The notes beneath the pieces are model-generated. The model worked only from the letters and a program-made list of their open reading frames with translations, ran no database searches and was not told where the DNA came from. Made by a program: the position numbers and the translations under genes. Shown piece by piece: positions 45,165 to 56,469 of a DNA stretch of 64,000 nucleotides (its first letter is position 1; the number at the start of each line of letters is the position of its first letter). The stretch spans positions 43,513,203 through 43,577,202 of the forward strand of contig JAJEKV010000002.1 of the NCBI GenBank assembly GCA_021234155.1, in the 5' to 3' direction. The stretch is from Isoetes taiwanensis (taxonomy: Eukaryota; Streptophyta; Lycopodiopsida; Isoetales; Isoetaceae).

Positions 45165-48100
45165 TGTCTTTCTTTATACTCTTGATTACATCATGAGCAT
45201 ATGTGTCTCTCCTTCTTCCATGCAAGGACTTCAATGATGCAGTAGCAAACATACAAGAACAACGTAGTTAGATATAATATATGGCATAATAACAGGGGGT
45301 TTCCTTCATGTTTTTTTGTAAGCTTTTCAATATGGTTTTGCTATGATTTGGTTGATGTATTCGTTTGATTGTACTAAATAGTACTAGTTATGGTGCCCGA
45401 CATTGCCGGGCTTTAGTGATAATTTGAAGCGATGGTTGTTTTGGCTGAAGCAAATAATGTGGTTTGGAGGGGAAAGAGTCAATGGTGAGGCATTGGTAGG
45501 CTCCAGCAATCTGTAGAAATTTGCATTGCAATGTGAAGGCAACAATAATTATAGTTGAAATTGTGTATTTCAACTCTAAGTATTGTTTGCTTAGAAGTTG
45601 TAGATGTAGTTACATTGAGTTGCCCTAGCATGGCAATTAATTGTGTTTTTTTTTTTAATTTATGCATTTGTAGATGGCACAAATCTATTTATGTGGGAAA
45701 CCAACGGTTTGAGAACATAAGTTATTGGGGTTGAGAGGAAAGAGCATCAATCACATTATATGTTTGATTAGGCCACGAAAGCATAATGATTGGAGAATTT
45801 TATGAATGCACCCCTCATTTCCATGAAGACTGAAATGCAAACATTACTTAGCCGCACATATTTGATTGGTTAAATAAAATAGTACTTGGTTATATGGTCT
45901 TATCAAATGTGATCATATATGTCTTATACATGAGAGGTAGTGGTGTTCAGTATAGGAGAACATACACGTTTGGTATTTGATGCATATCAATGAACATATT
46001 TAATAGTCCAATGATTCCTTAAGAGCAGTTGACTTCAAAAATAAAGGTATTATCAGCAATAGTCAAAACGTAAGTTATTGGCCTCATACTTATGAACCGT
46101 CACCTATAAGTGTACCCTCCAGAAACTCACCCTAATAATGGACTAATGCTAATTCGCCCTAATATAGGTCTAATGCTAATTCACGCACCTATCCTTGAGA
46201 AATACATCATAATATAGGTCTAATGCTTCACGCAATAAATAAAAAGAGAACATCTATTCAATGTCTATTCAAGCATAGTTTTGTGCTTATTTCTTGAAAA
46301 AGTGTAGTTGTTAGCGTTATGTCGAATTCCCATTCGTAGTAAATAAGAAACACATATTTTTATTCAATGTCTATCCAAGTGAGTCAATGCTTATGGCCTA
46401 TTTGTTTTCATTACTTATTGATAAAGTTGGTTGTGAAATAGCTAATAATGTTGCATGCTGCTTCCAGTCCAGTAATCCATGCATTCTATATTAAGTAAAT
46501 TCCTCAAACACTCTTTCCACACAGTTACAATGCAGTCATCTCCACTATATATATGCTTTAAATGTTCATTCAGCACTGGACGTCCTGCAATAGCTAAACA
46601 AACATGCACTATTCCAAAAGAAATCTTGAAAAGTGAATGTGATGTATACCTTTGGATTGGAATTGTTTGAGCAGAAAATGCACATGGGATTTGTTGATGT
46701 GGAGCTACAACTGTAGTACATGTTGGATAAATTTCAAAGGTGCAAACATAACAAACAAAATGGAGTGCGCTCAATATGTACCTAAAATGGATTCTTGAGA
46801 ATAATAGCTATCAACTTTTAACTCCAAGATGCATTAGACTGCAAGAATGTAGTTGCAAGAATGTAGTAAAACTGTATTGGTTGAGTCTTAAAATTGTGAA
46901 GAGAATGCTATGAATGTTATTGTTGTCTCTATGGCAGTGATTGTTGATGCAAGTGGTGTTCGATGTCTGGCTATTACATGTGAGATCTAGATTTTATCTT
47001 TTTTTTGTCCATGTCCACTTTAAAAGAAAGAGACAATGTGAGACAATGAGCTGAGCAACAAATGAATACTTGCAGAAATTGAAGAAAAGGAAGTAAAATA
47101 CGTTATGAGGTTCGTTTTGGGCATGAACAAAAAGAGACAAAGCTGCTATACTGTTACAATGCATTTGCAAATATGCCTGAAACCATCATTCACCATTGTA
47201 GAAGACAAACCTTTCAAGGTAGGAATAGAAAAATAGCAAATCACCAAAGTCTGTCAAATCATGTATGCACTACATGACACCTGAGCTATACTGTGAACTA
47301 CCAAAGAAGCTTGCTAGCTGCAAGGAGACATGGAACTTAGAGATGAATGCGGGCTTGAGTCTCTTGTACCCTTGGATTAGGATTGTTCGAACCACTTACA
47401 TGATCCATCTTATTGCTCTTCAAATTTTTGCTCCATGCTTTTAGTAAGCCCTCATCCAACAAATTAGAGAGAATGTTAGCTCTAGACTTTGGTGTACAAA
47501 TGGAAACAGATGTACAGATCTGATCAATCTTAGAGCTTTTTGAAGCAATTATTCCCTACTTCTAATAAGCTTGGAACTATCGGAGTAAAGAGAATGTTAC
47601 TCGTGGATTTGGACATAGGATCTATCATTAGAGTTCGTCTATCATTCTAATATATAAAAAATGCAAAGCAGAAATATTTCAGCTGGTACTGGTAGTCAGA
47701 TCTCTGCATGGATGAGAAGATACTATGATCTAGAGTTCGTTCCCCACCATCTCTCTTTCTTCAATGAGTGCTTTTACAGACTGCATCACAATATTGTGAT
47801 CCTACATTGTTCCTAAATATTTGATGAAATTACACATCTGATAAGCAACGTTCCTAGTTTGAATTACGCGTCTGAAAACTCCACATGATGATGTGATATG
47901 TTACAAAGTTGACTTCGAGTTATGGACCTTAGCTACTCCAATAGATACAGATGAGTCTTTATAGTGAGAATATGCCTTCAAACATCATTATTACGCTTGT
48001 ATTGCTTGCCTAAAGTTGCCTGGCATCAATCTGAGCAATATTATTCTAGAAGGTGGCAGCGAGGTCTGTCACATCCTCTGTCCAGTGTTTTGAGCGATAG

Positions 48101-51100
48101 TTGCAAGATTTCTCACCCCTAGCTGCAACACAGGAGCCGCTGGCTGCAACATAGATACACGAAAGAGTTAGACTAATCTTTGCACTTCTTGACGTATTAA
48201 TGTCTACAGAAGACCCAAAGGATCAGACCTAATAAATAGTGTCCTTGAAGCTTGTAAGGGCATCATTGCAACTTGCATGAAATGTTTCACATTTGTATGA
48301 ACAATCAACCTCATGTATGAAGTTGAAAGAAGAGCCTAAGGGATCGTAAAAGTTCAAAAAAGAAGGCATGTAAAAGAAATCTAGAGAGTCCATATATTTG
48401 GACGATCTGATTGAGTAAATAACTTGCAGATTAAGTATCCTGCATAAGGTGGTCTACAGAGACTGCAAAAATAGGCTGCCTCCAAAGAGCGGACGTGGCA
48501 AAACATATCATACTAAATTTTTTTTGAAAGTAAGATGCATATCGGTGAGTGAAACAAAGCCATACATACCTCATTTTGTTGATAAATCTAGACAATGAAC
48601 CCCAATGTCATGAACAATAAAAAGCACCTACAGAGGAGAGGAACAAATCATTGCTTGATCCCATAGATGATAAAAGAATAGCTCTAAATTACCACCAAAC
48701 TATCTGGATCTAGGTCTTAAGCACATCTTGATGGACATGTGTTATTAATGCCCGAGCAAGGGAGCTGGATAAGTTATGAGTACCCGTTGTTACCATTGAT
48801 AGGATGGACTCTTCTACGTTGTACTTTGATACATGCAAGGTTATCATCCGCTCGTGTCTTCATATACCGCAAGTATATGGAAGTTGTGTAAGCTTCAAGA
48901 AGCATATACTGTAAATGCCCCAAATTTTGTTCAAACATAATTTCAGTATTTAGAACAACAAAAATATGAGACACATGTATATCCACCAATCAATATAAAA
49001 AATTGGCATTAGTCTAAAGCCACCAATAAAGGAATGATTTATGTTGTATCACATAACAATTACAAACCTTCCAACACAGCAAGCTGATTGAATGGCTTGC
49101 TATAAGAAAATATAGAGTTCTTGCTTGGTTAGGAACTCAGATGAAGTATCCTAGCAAAAATGGTAAAGAATTTATAAGCAATGACCGAGCATACAAAATA
49201 AGGCCCATTCTTCTGATCCCAATAATTGCAGAAAAGGCCTCAATAACTTAGTCCTCAGTCCTAATCATACAAAACTCATAGAGGCGAGATAAAATTTACA
49301 TGATTATTATGTTCATTCATATCCATTCTTTGAGGCAAGATAACCTTTATCTGCTCATTACATTTACGTCCAACATGTCCATTCATGTGTAACAAAATTT
49401 AGTCATTCAATAGATCTTCTAACATGAGCCTAGTGTGTAAATTAGATTATAAATAATACAACATGATGAGTCTGATGTGCAAAATAATACAATATGGCCA
49501 ATATTTCTTGCGAGGATCTAAAGAGATCTTTTATTCTCAAAAAAACAGAGCTGGTGCTTCTTTATAGCTTTAGGATTATAAGATTATTCCAAGACCACAG
49601 ACATTCAGTAGACGATACTGCATTAAATAAATATAGCATGGCAATAAGGAAGAACACAGACCATGCATTACCTAGAATATCTTTAACTTGGTTGCCTCAC
49701 TACTTAAAACCATTAACCGAGGGAAAAAATTGGTAGTCTCAAGCACGATTTCTCCTCCTAGAGTTTAAGCTCTTAAATTCCAATTGACCGGTGTTACCTA
49801 TTTTGCAATTTTGAATAGCGGAAGAGTTGATGTGCACAACTACGTTTCGAACCCCTCTTTGCCGAAATAGGGCTAGGCCTTAATGTAGAAAACTTGGAGT
49901 TACAATGGCCCTTTCTCACCAATTTGTTTCTCATCGCCAATGAATTCCCTCCATGATCCCACTTCAGTAGGAAAATAAAACCATTTACACTCGAAGCTTT
50001 GTCTGTCCATGGTTGATAGCTCAAATTTAGCATGGCTCTTGAAACCCCAAACTCCCCGAGGGCAAGAATCCAAAAATAAATAAGCTGATAAAAAATCTAT
50101 CAAGCTACAACCTGAGACCATTCACCTTGCGCTCAATTGCAGGCAATCATCACCGTGGAAACCATTCTGAAGCATGCATGCAACCACCTTCTAGCGCACA
50201 ACAACCATCGGATGGATGCGAAGAGAGAGGGAAAAAAATATCACTCTGAAATTTTACTAAACGAAATTATACAAAGTTTTTTCCCGAAAATCGAGAATCT
50301 TTTTCGGCTGCCAAACTCCCACAAAACCTTAGGAAATCATTTTAGAAAAATTCCAAAAGTATTATTGCGCAAACCGGAAAATCCCAAATTAACAAAATAG
50401 ATTTCTAGAGTGCACCTTTTCTTGGCCGTTGATTTCAAAAAAAAAAAAAAAAAGAGATTGTGTGGTTGTATGTGAATATTAGATAAAGCTAAAAAAGAGA
50501 GATTGTGTGGTTGTTTGTGAATATTAGATAAAGTCTTGGCTGATTTGGTGATGGCGCAGCTCATTGGGGCTAGGGTTTTGGCGTTGCTTCAATCTCATAT
50601 ATCTCCCTCCTCGGGTGTCCATTTTGAGCGATTTTTAATGCATTGGGAAGTCCTTGTAGTAAGTTTTTCAAGGTGGTGTATGGTATCAGGTAGTTTTCTC
50701 TCTACTTCCGTCCCTGAATTGGGATCATCTATTTCGGCCTCCAAAGTTACCCTCAGTTTTGGCGTTGCTTGGTGTATAGCATCATGTGGTTTTCTTTGTA
50801 ATTCAGTACCGTAATTGGGATCATGCATTTCGGCCTCCATGGTTACGACTGCCGACATGCGATCTTGCTCTCAATTTCTGCTTCTATGGCCTCTTCAACA
50901 CTGCTTCCTAATTGTCATCTCAATTTTCTTGCTCATGCCCTTGCTTCCATAGCGAACTGTATTATTATAATATTTATTTTATTAGATGCTTTGTGTACAT
51001 CTCAGTGCTTTGTAGTTTTTAACCAAGAATGAAGGATTATAAAATATATGCAGGTCTACGGCATGAAATCTGAAGCAAACTTCAATTCTCACCCCTTTAT

Positions 51101-51715
51101 TATAATCTCTACAGATTCTGTAAGTCCATCTAAGATGCTTGTCACATTCAAATGTCTCAGATTGATCAGGTTTGACATGTGCAGTGCTGAAGTGGTCAGG
51201 CTTGGCATGTGGAGTACTCAATAAAGCTTGTTGGTTTAAAACTTAAACTGTTTGTTTGCTTCGTTAAAATTTTAAAATTTATTTGATGGAAATCAATGGC
51301 TGGCGTTTGCATGACACATGGTACTCTTTTCCATCCTTGCAGTTTGCAAAGGCTTGGTATACAAAGGAGATTTTTGCAATGGGAAGCTTAATGGTGGCTT
51401 TTAATGCCAATAGTTCTCTTAAATGTTATATTTTGACATTGATATTCAAATGTCATATTTCTGGATTTGGAAACCACGTGTAGACCTATTATAACTTAAC
51501 CCTTAAATATGGGTCGTGTAAAACTTCAATGTCAAACTTGGAAAACTATTTCTTATTGCTCGGGATATCTTTCTTATTGTTTCTTTCCTGTATTTCATTG
51601 TTTTTTTACAAGTTATATTGTTTCTTTGCTTATTCTAGTATTTTCATGGCTATTTTTGTATATTTATATATACCCTTTTCTCTAATTTGTACACCACCTT
51701 TTCCTAGGCCCTGAA
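45165..51715. other. Long AT-rich region without recognisable genes
   Basis: It holds a second copy of the dispersed repeat (45,287-45,375), short direct repeats (CCTAATATAGGTCTAATGCT at about 46,140-46,215), an A-run at 50,439-50,454 followed by two copies of GAGATTGTGTGGTTGT (50,454 and 50,500), and a 96-bp duplication at 50,675-50,865. ORFs at 46,442-46,774, 49,494-49,736 and 50,536-50,814 show no family pattern. Confidence 0.4.
50675..50866. repeat. 96-bp diverged tandem duplication
   Basis: GGTGTATGGTATCAGGT... at 50,675 and GGTGTATAGCATCATGT... at 50,771 both continue to AATTGGGATCAT and ATTTCGGCCTCCA. Confidence 0.75.
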
Positions 51716-51719
51716 GGCA

Positions 51720-51865
51720 TAGTTACCGGGAACGCCGTTCCGAACGCGTTCCCTAGGGTTCTACGTTCCCGGAATGCCAAGTTCCAGTTTCGGACGGTTT
51801 GTTACCCGGAACGCCGTTCCGAACACCGTTCCCATGGGAACGGCGTTCCTGATAAGTTCCCAAAA
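51720..51865. repeat. GGAACGCCGTTCC palindrome cluster
   Basis: The motif GGAACGCCGTTCCGAAC occurs twice (51,730 and 51,818), with further CGTTCCC/GGGAACG pairs to 51,853. A looser set (GGGAACGCC, GTTCCCCGTTCGTTCC) lies at 55,538-55,615. The two may be ends of one element split by later insertions. Confidence 0.5.
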
Positions 51866-51934
51866 AAAGTAAGAAAATCAATGGTTTATAGTTCATTTTT
51901 TCTCCTTCTTTGCTTCTTTTTTTAGTAGGAAGGA

Positions 51935-53063
51935 AGGAAGGAAGAAATTTTTAACGTCCATGAAACCCAATTGGGTTATGGGACCAGAACAAACAAAGGG
52001 GGCATAAGCCCTAACAGAACCGAGGGCCGAAGCTAGAAAACAGAGCATGGGGCCTAAGCCCCGTTACAACACACAAATAAAGAAAACTGAACCAACCCAA
52101 AAACAGGGAGCCCGTGGCTATGCCAAAACTGTCCAAGGATCAGCCGCCATCGATCCCCGAATGATAGCCCGGCCTCCCTATATACACGCGCATTTTAGTT
52201 GTAGGGCGAAGCCTCAGGCGACTCGACATAGCTCTTCTTTCGGCCTGCAAAGCTGTGCTGGGGTCAAGTCTTCCTGAACAGAGAAGGTGGTTCCCTTCAA
52301 ATGATTGCCATGCCGTAAGATGTGCAGCCTGGAAAGAGCATCCCAAAAAGGCACCAAGAGATGACGGGCGGTCGGGCGCGGCCGCTCAAACTGGCCGGGG
52401 CGAAAGGATGCCGTCGGCAGGTATGTGCATCACCTGACTGAAAAAAGAGGCAGCCTCATCTGTAGCAGGCGAGTTATCCATCTCCTTCAGACCTACAATA
52501 CGCAAGGTCAGGGTCAATGCATGTTTGGTGGCACTACCAAACTCAGAAGGCAGGACCTCGGCATGGGCAGTGGGCAACAAATCCTCAAGCGGAGGCTGTG
52601 TGGGCATTGAGACCGGTTCATCAGTCCCAGGCATAGCATCGGCCGCAGGCATAGCACTCACATGGTCAGGCGGGGGCCCTGTGCTAGACACTGAAACATT
52701 ATTGTGATTGGCTGAGCTATACCCCACAGACTGTAGCAATAACTCAAGAAGTTGTACCCAGCCTTCTAGTGGCAACTGAGCAGACGTCTTTGTGAGAGTA
52801 ACGGTAGAGCAGACCGTGTGGATCCTGGTAAGTATCCCTGGAGGCAAACACTGGAGCTGAGCATCAATCCTGTCCAAGGCCGCAGCTAAAGATGCACCGG
52901 AAAGAGGGGTCAGGATGGGACGCTGGGGCCCAAAGAAGGGGGCTGCCTGAAGGTATGGCTCAATTGTGGGGTCATAGGGTTTGTCAAAGCCTGACGCAGG
53001 TGCCTGAATCAGGTTGTTTGATTTGCGGGTCTCCCTAGCCATGCGCTTAATCTTCCGGGTCAT
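51935..53063 (-). mobile_element. LINE deletion derivative: intact ORF1, most of ORF2 missing
   Basis: On the minus strand the element runs from a 5' leader (about 53,700-53,064, with repeated AAATCAATAG on the plus strand) through ORF1 to a 3' end reading GGACGTTAAAAATTTC then TTCCTTCCTTCCTT (51,960-51,930). That tail matches the LINE ending at 30,452. Endonuclease and reverse-transcriptase text is absent between 52,386 and 51,960. Confidence 0.6.
52386..53063 (-). CDS. LINE ORF1-like protein, 225 aa, intact frame
   Basis: The frame starts MTRKIKRMARETRKSNNLIQ and has a proline/alanine-rich middle. The C-terminal stretch HALTLTLRIVGLKEMDNSPA then TDEAASFFSQVMHIP resembles the RRM-like strand-helix (LRIVGLxE...FF...V...IP) of plant L1 ORF1 proteins. 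ORF1 proteins bind LINE RNA. The frame has no internal stop, unusual among this window's elements. It ends where the rest of the RRM domain should continue, so the C-terminus may be truncated. Confidence 0.5.
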   Translation of the reverse strand: MTRKIKRMARETRKSNNLIQAPASGFDKPYDPTIEPYLQAAPFFGPQRPILTPLSGASLAAALDRIDAQLQCLPPGILTRIHTVCSTVTLTKTSAQLPLEGWVQLLELLLQSVGYSSANHNNVSVSSTGPPPDHVSAMPAADAMPGTDEPVSMPTQPPLEDLLPTAHAEVLPSEFGSATKHALTLTLRIVGLKEMDNSPATDEAASFFSQVMHIPADGILSPRPV

Positions 53064-54231
53064 GCTGACGCTTTATTAGGCCGTAACTGAGGAAGGAACG
53101 TGAAAAGGATAAAGGAAACTAAAGCGAGCAAGGATGCTGGAGGAGGACAGAGCAAACCAGTGCAACAAGGCAAGTCAAGGCAAATTAATAGGCCCAGCGT
53201 AATGTATGGGCAAGGCAGACCAAAGCGAATCGGATCTAAGCAAATCAATAGACAAGATCAAAGCAAATCAACAGGACCAAAACAAATCAATAAGAAAGCA
53301 GTGGACATGAATAGGAAAGCAAATCAATAGCAAAGCCCAACCTAATGTACTGGAGAAGGTAACTGGAAACCAAAGCAAAGCCAACGAACTGCCAGATGCG
53401 AGAAGAGGAGTAGGTAGGCTGGACGAGCATGATACAGCCAGATCTGCAGAGAGCAGCCGGGTGCAAAAGGAGGGGCCGAAGAAGTTCGTTGCTGGGCAAG
53501 TCCGGCCTCCCTGTGGCCGAGCACAATATGTCTGTGGCAAAAATCCGTGGCCAGGGACCCGATGCTGGGCTGGCTGAGTCTCCTCTGACGAATCGCCTCT
53601 TGACCAAGCCGCTTATGCTGTTAGCTGCATCCGATTCCTGGGTCTGGGTTCAAGGCCGTGGCTGCAAGGGCTGCTTGGATCCTGTACCATGAATCTAAAC
53701 TGATACCGTGCTGTGGATCTCGTGGCTCGGTGGGGCTTCTGCCTGTTGCTTGTTCTATCCCCCTGGGCTAGCTACGTGATGGCGGCTATGGCGCAGGTGC
53801 TAGGCGGTGGAGAGGGAAGGAATGGCGCAATTAGCAATGGCTCTTTGTTCAGTGTTTTTCATACACACACACATAAAGTGCTCTGTAGCGGACTACACAA
53901 ATGTTTCGTGACTGTCTCTTGTTTGTTGTTTAATTTACGTTCCTCCTCTGCTATATCTCTCAATTTGTGATCTCATTTATAATCTAACATTTTGCATTTT
54001 AATGATGGGAAATTCGATTTGTTTTTCCAGCTGAGTCAGAGGGACTTGCATTGGAGAAAGCCATGTGTTCTTGAAGAACAACTTGTGGGAGACTCTAGGT
54101 GGGAAAAGAGAAGTAAGTTTAAGAAGTTTAAGGGGTGTTAAAGAGTTGAGAAAACTTGCTGCAGAATTGTAGAATCTATTTTTGATGGAGATTTGTAGTG
54201 CTGCATTGTAACAGATTAAGTGGCACTATTG

Positions 54232-54945
54232 ATCCCATCGATCCGAGACATCGGATCGCCATTCTAGAATGGGGCGAGCATGCATGTCTTGCATGCATGC
54301 ATGCGGCGCATGCCCTTTCTGGTTGGGAGTTCGCTATTTTAGGCGCGGTTCGGCATCAACGTCTCATCGGGCGCTTCCCTTCTCTCTCCAGCACCTTATT
54401 CTCTTTGAACCCACCCTCCCCCTTCTTTGTTTATTGTATTTATCGCCCGCACGCGCGGATCAGCCCTCTATTTGAAGAGGTTTTTGTTTGTTGTTTCCAG
54501 GAAGGAGGGGCTTCTCCCCGCTTGGTTTGGCTAATTTGGTGTTTCTTTCATGCCGTGGCATGTCCTTTTCGCCTTGGCTCTTCTTTAGCCTTCATCCCGT
54601 GACCTTCGGCCTCGATTCCAGTTTGTTAAGGAAGTTCTCTCGCTATTCGGCGGTTTGTTGGTTTCATAAAGAGCCCCATTCTAGAATCCCATCGATCCGG
54701 AGACATCGGATCACCATTCTAGAATGGGGCGAAAGCATGCATGTCTTGCATGCATGCATGCGGGCGCATGCCCTTTCTCGGTTGGGAGTTCGCTATTTTA
54801 GGCGCTGTTCGGCATCAACGCCTCATCGGCTCTTCCTCTTTCTCTCGCCAGCATCTTTATTCTCTTTGAACCCACCCTCCCCCTTCGTTGTTTATTGTAT
54901 TTGTCACCCGCACGTGTGATCAGCCCCTCTATTTGAAGAGGTTTT
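54232..54945. repeat. Duplicated ~250-bp blocks with GCATGC and CCATTCTAGAATGG palindromes
   Basis: Block 1 (54,232-54,482) and block 2 (54,686-54,945) share ATCCCATCGATCCG, CCATTCTAGAATGGGGCG, TGCATGTCTTGCATGCATGC, GGGAGTTCGCTATTTTAGGC and GATCAGCCC(C)TCTATTTG. Block 2 is preceded by GCCCCATTCTAGAAT, so 54,673-54,731 forms an inverted repeat. A third partial copy of the last phrase lies at 54,969. The phrase GGCGGTTTGTTGGTTTCAT before block 2 recurs at 55,356. Confidence 0.85.
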
Positions 54946-55118
54946 GTTTTTGTCGCGTGACACGCCGCGGATCAGCCCCTCCACTGGGAGGTTTGTTTTG
55001 TCTCGTTTTTTGTGTTGGTGATGTGCGTACAGGTTGGCGAGAAGCATCTGTTTTCGACTTCTCCATTCGTGGGTTTTGGGAGCGATTTCTATGCCTTACG
55101 TTTGTCCAAGCCCCTTGT

Positions 55119-55193
55119 CGAAGGCTTATCACTAGGGTTTTTCCTCTAAAACCCGAAAGGGCGGGGTTTTTTAATCCCGGTGATAAGCTTTCG
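55119..55193. repeat. GC-rich fold-back hairpin E
   Basis: CGAAGGCTTATCAC (left) pairs with GTGATAAGCTTTCG (right). Inner stretches AAAACCC and GGGGTTTT pair around CGAAAGGGC. Outer arms are 14 nt and continue inward with mismatches. Confidence 0.7.
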
Positions 55194-55199
55194 GCAGGT

Positions 55200-56460
55200 A
55201 CACCAGCCAAACATCTATTAGCATTGTATTTTTTGGGGTCCAAATGATATAATTGGATTTTCCCTTTATTTTTCGTGGGTAGTTCGCATGTGTGCGGCTA
55301 CTCACTATCCACCATTGTAGAAAATCTGCTGAGATGAATGAGAAGCCTATCTATGGCGGTTTGTTGGTTTCATGCGAGCCCCATTCTTTGATTTTGAGAA
55401 ATGTTATCTCTAAGACAAAGGTAAATATTGCAACATGCATTTTTTTTAGTTTGTCAAAGGCCTCAGTGCTAAGCTTAACTTCCCTATCTTGCTTATTTTA
55501 GACTTCTATGTGTTCCCAAATGATCATTATGCAAAGGGAACGCCAAAACTGTTTTTAGATTTTAAAAATTCGAATGTTGGCGTTCTGCTCCGATTTGTTC
55601 CCCGTTCGTTCCAAATTTTAGGTGCATGTTCCTCGCTTCGTCCCCGTTTAAAGGGTAAGTGTGCTTGAAGGGGCCTTTTTTTTTTTTTTTTGAATTAATA
55701 TAACCATTAAATTCAACAATTTAAAATTAAATTCCCCCTAAAACCCCGTTTGGTTTGGGTGCATATTCACACGGGGGTAAGTAGGGCAGTGAGAGCCTCT
55801 AAAATCATATAATACATATAAAATCAACAACATTTAGTACATTGCCTCAAACCTTATAGTATTTTGCAAACCTCGTTATACAGTATATCAAAATTTGTAC
55901 AAGAATACCCCACAAATGAGGATCGCTATCTATGGTCTAGATCAAGGAATATTGAGTAAATATGCCTATCTGACAGCTCTCGATGACCGGAGTCATCCCC
56001 CGTGTGAATATGCACCCAAATATGGTTTGTAAGTGTTCAGACTTATGGCAAGACATAGTTGCCATGCTCAAGGCTCCAAACGAGATTTATTTGTTTGTTT
56101 GTTTCTTAAAATAGTTCTAATTAATGCATTTTATATATAACTTGCAAGCATTAGATGTATCTTATATAGATGTAAGATACAAAGATGGTCGTGTTTGCTG
56201 ATCTTTGTAAAATGCATGTCAATATAGAATTAAAACTCCTATATTAGGGTTCTCTTTATTGTTTCCATATGATTCCTTATCTGTTTATCTTTATTCTAAT
56301 ACTGGCAAATCACTATATTCTTACAGTTGTTTTCTAAACCTCTACATTGTTTATTTTTTGGCACTTACATACTTATATAAACAACCTCTATAGTGTTTAT
56401 TTCTTAACACTTACATACTTACATAAATAGGCTAACTGACTTCTACTTTGTTATCAATTC
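55200..56460. other. Spacer
   Basis: It has a T-run at 55,677-55,692 and the phrase CACACGGGGG... at about 55,770, with ...CCCCCGTGTG at about 55,997. GTGCATATTCACACGGGGG and CCCCGTGTGAATATGCACC form a clear inverted repeat about 235 bp apart, which suggests a MITE at about 55,757-56,020. No gene. Confidence 0.5.
55757..56021. mobile_element. MITE-like element with GGTGCATATTCACACGGGG inverted ends
   Basis: GTTTGGTTTGGGTGCATATTC...ACACGGGGG at 55,749-55,777 is matched by CCCCCGTGTGAATATGCACC at about 55,997-56,016, then CAAATATGG. The terminal inverted repeat is about 25-28 bp, the element about 265-270 bp. No coding capacity. Target duplication not resolved. Confidence 0.6.
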
Positions 56461-56469
56461 CTACACAAT

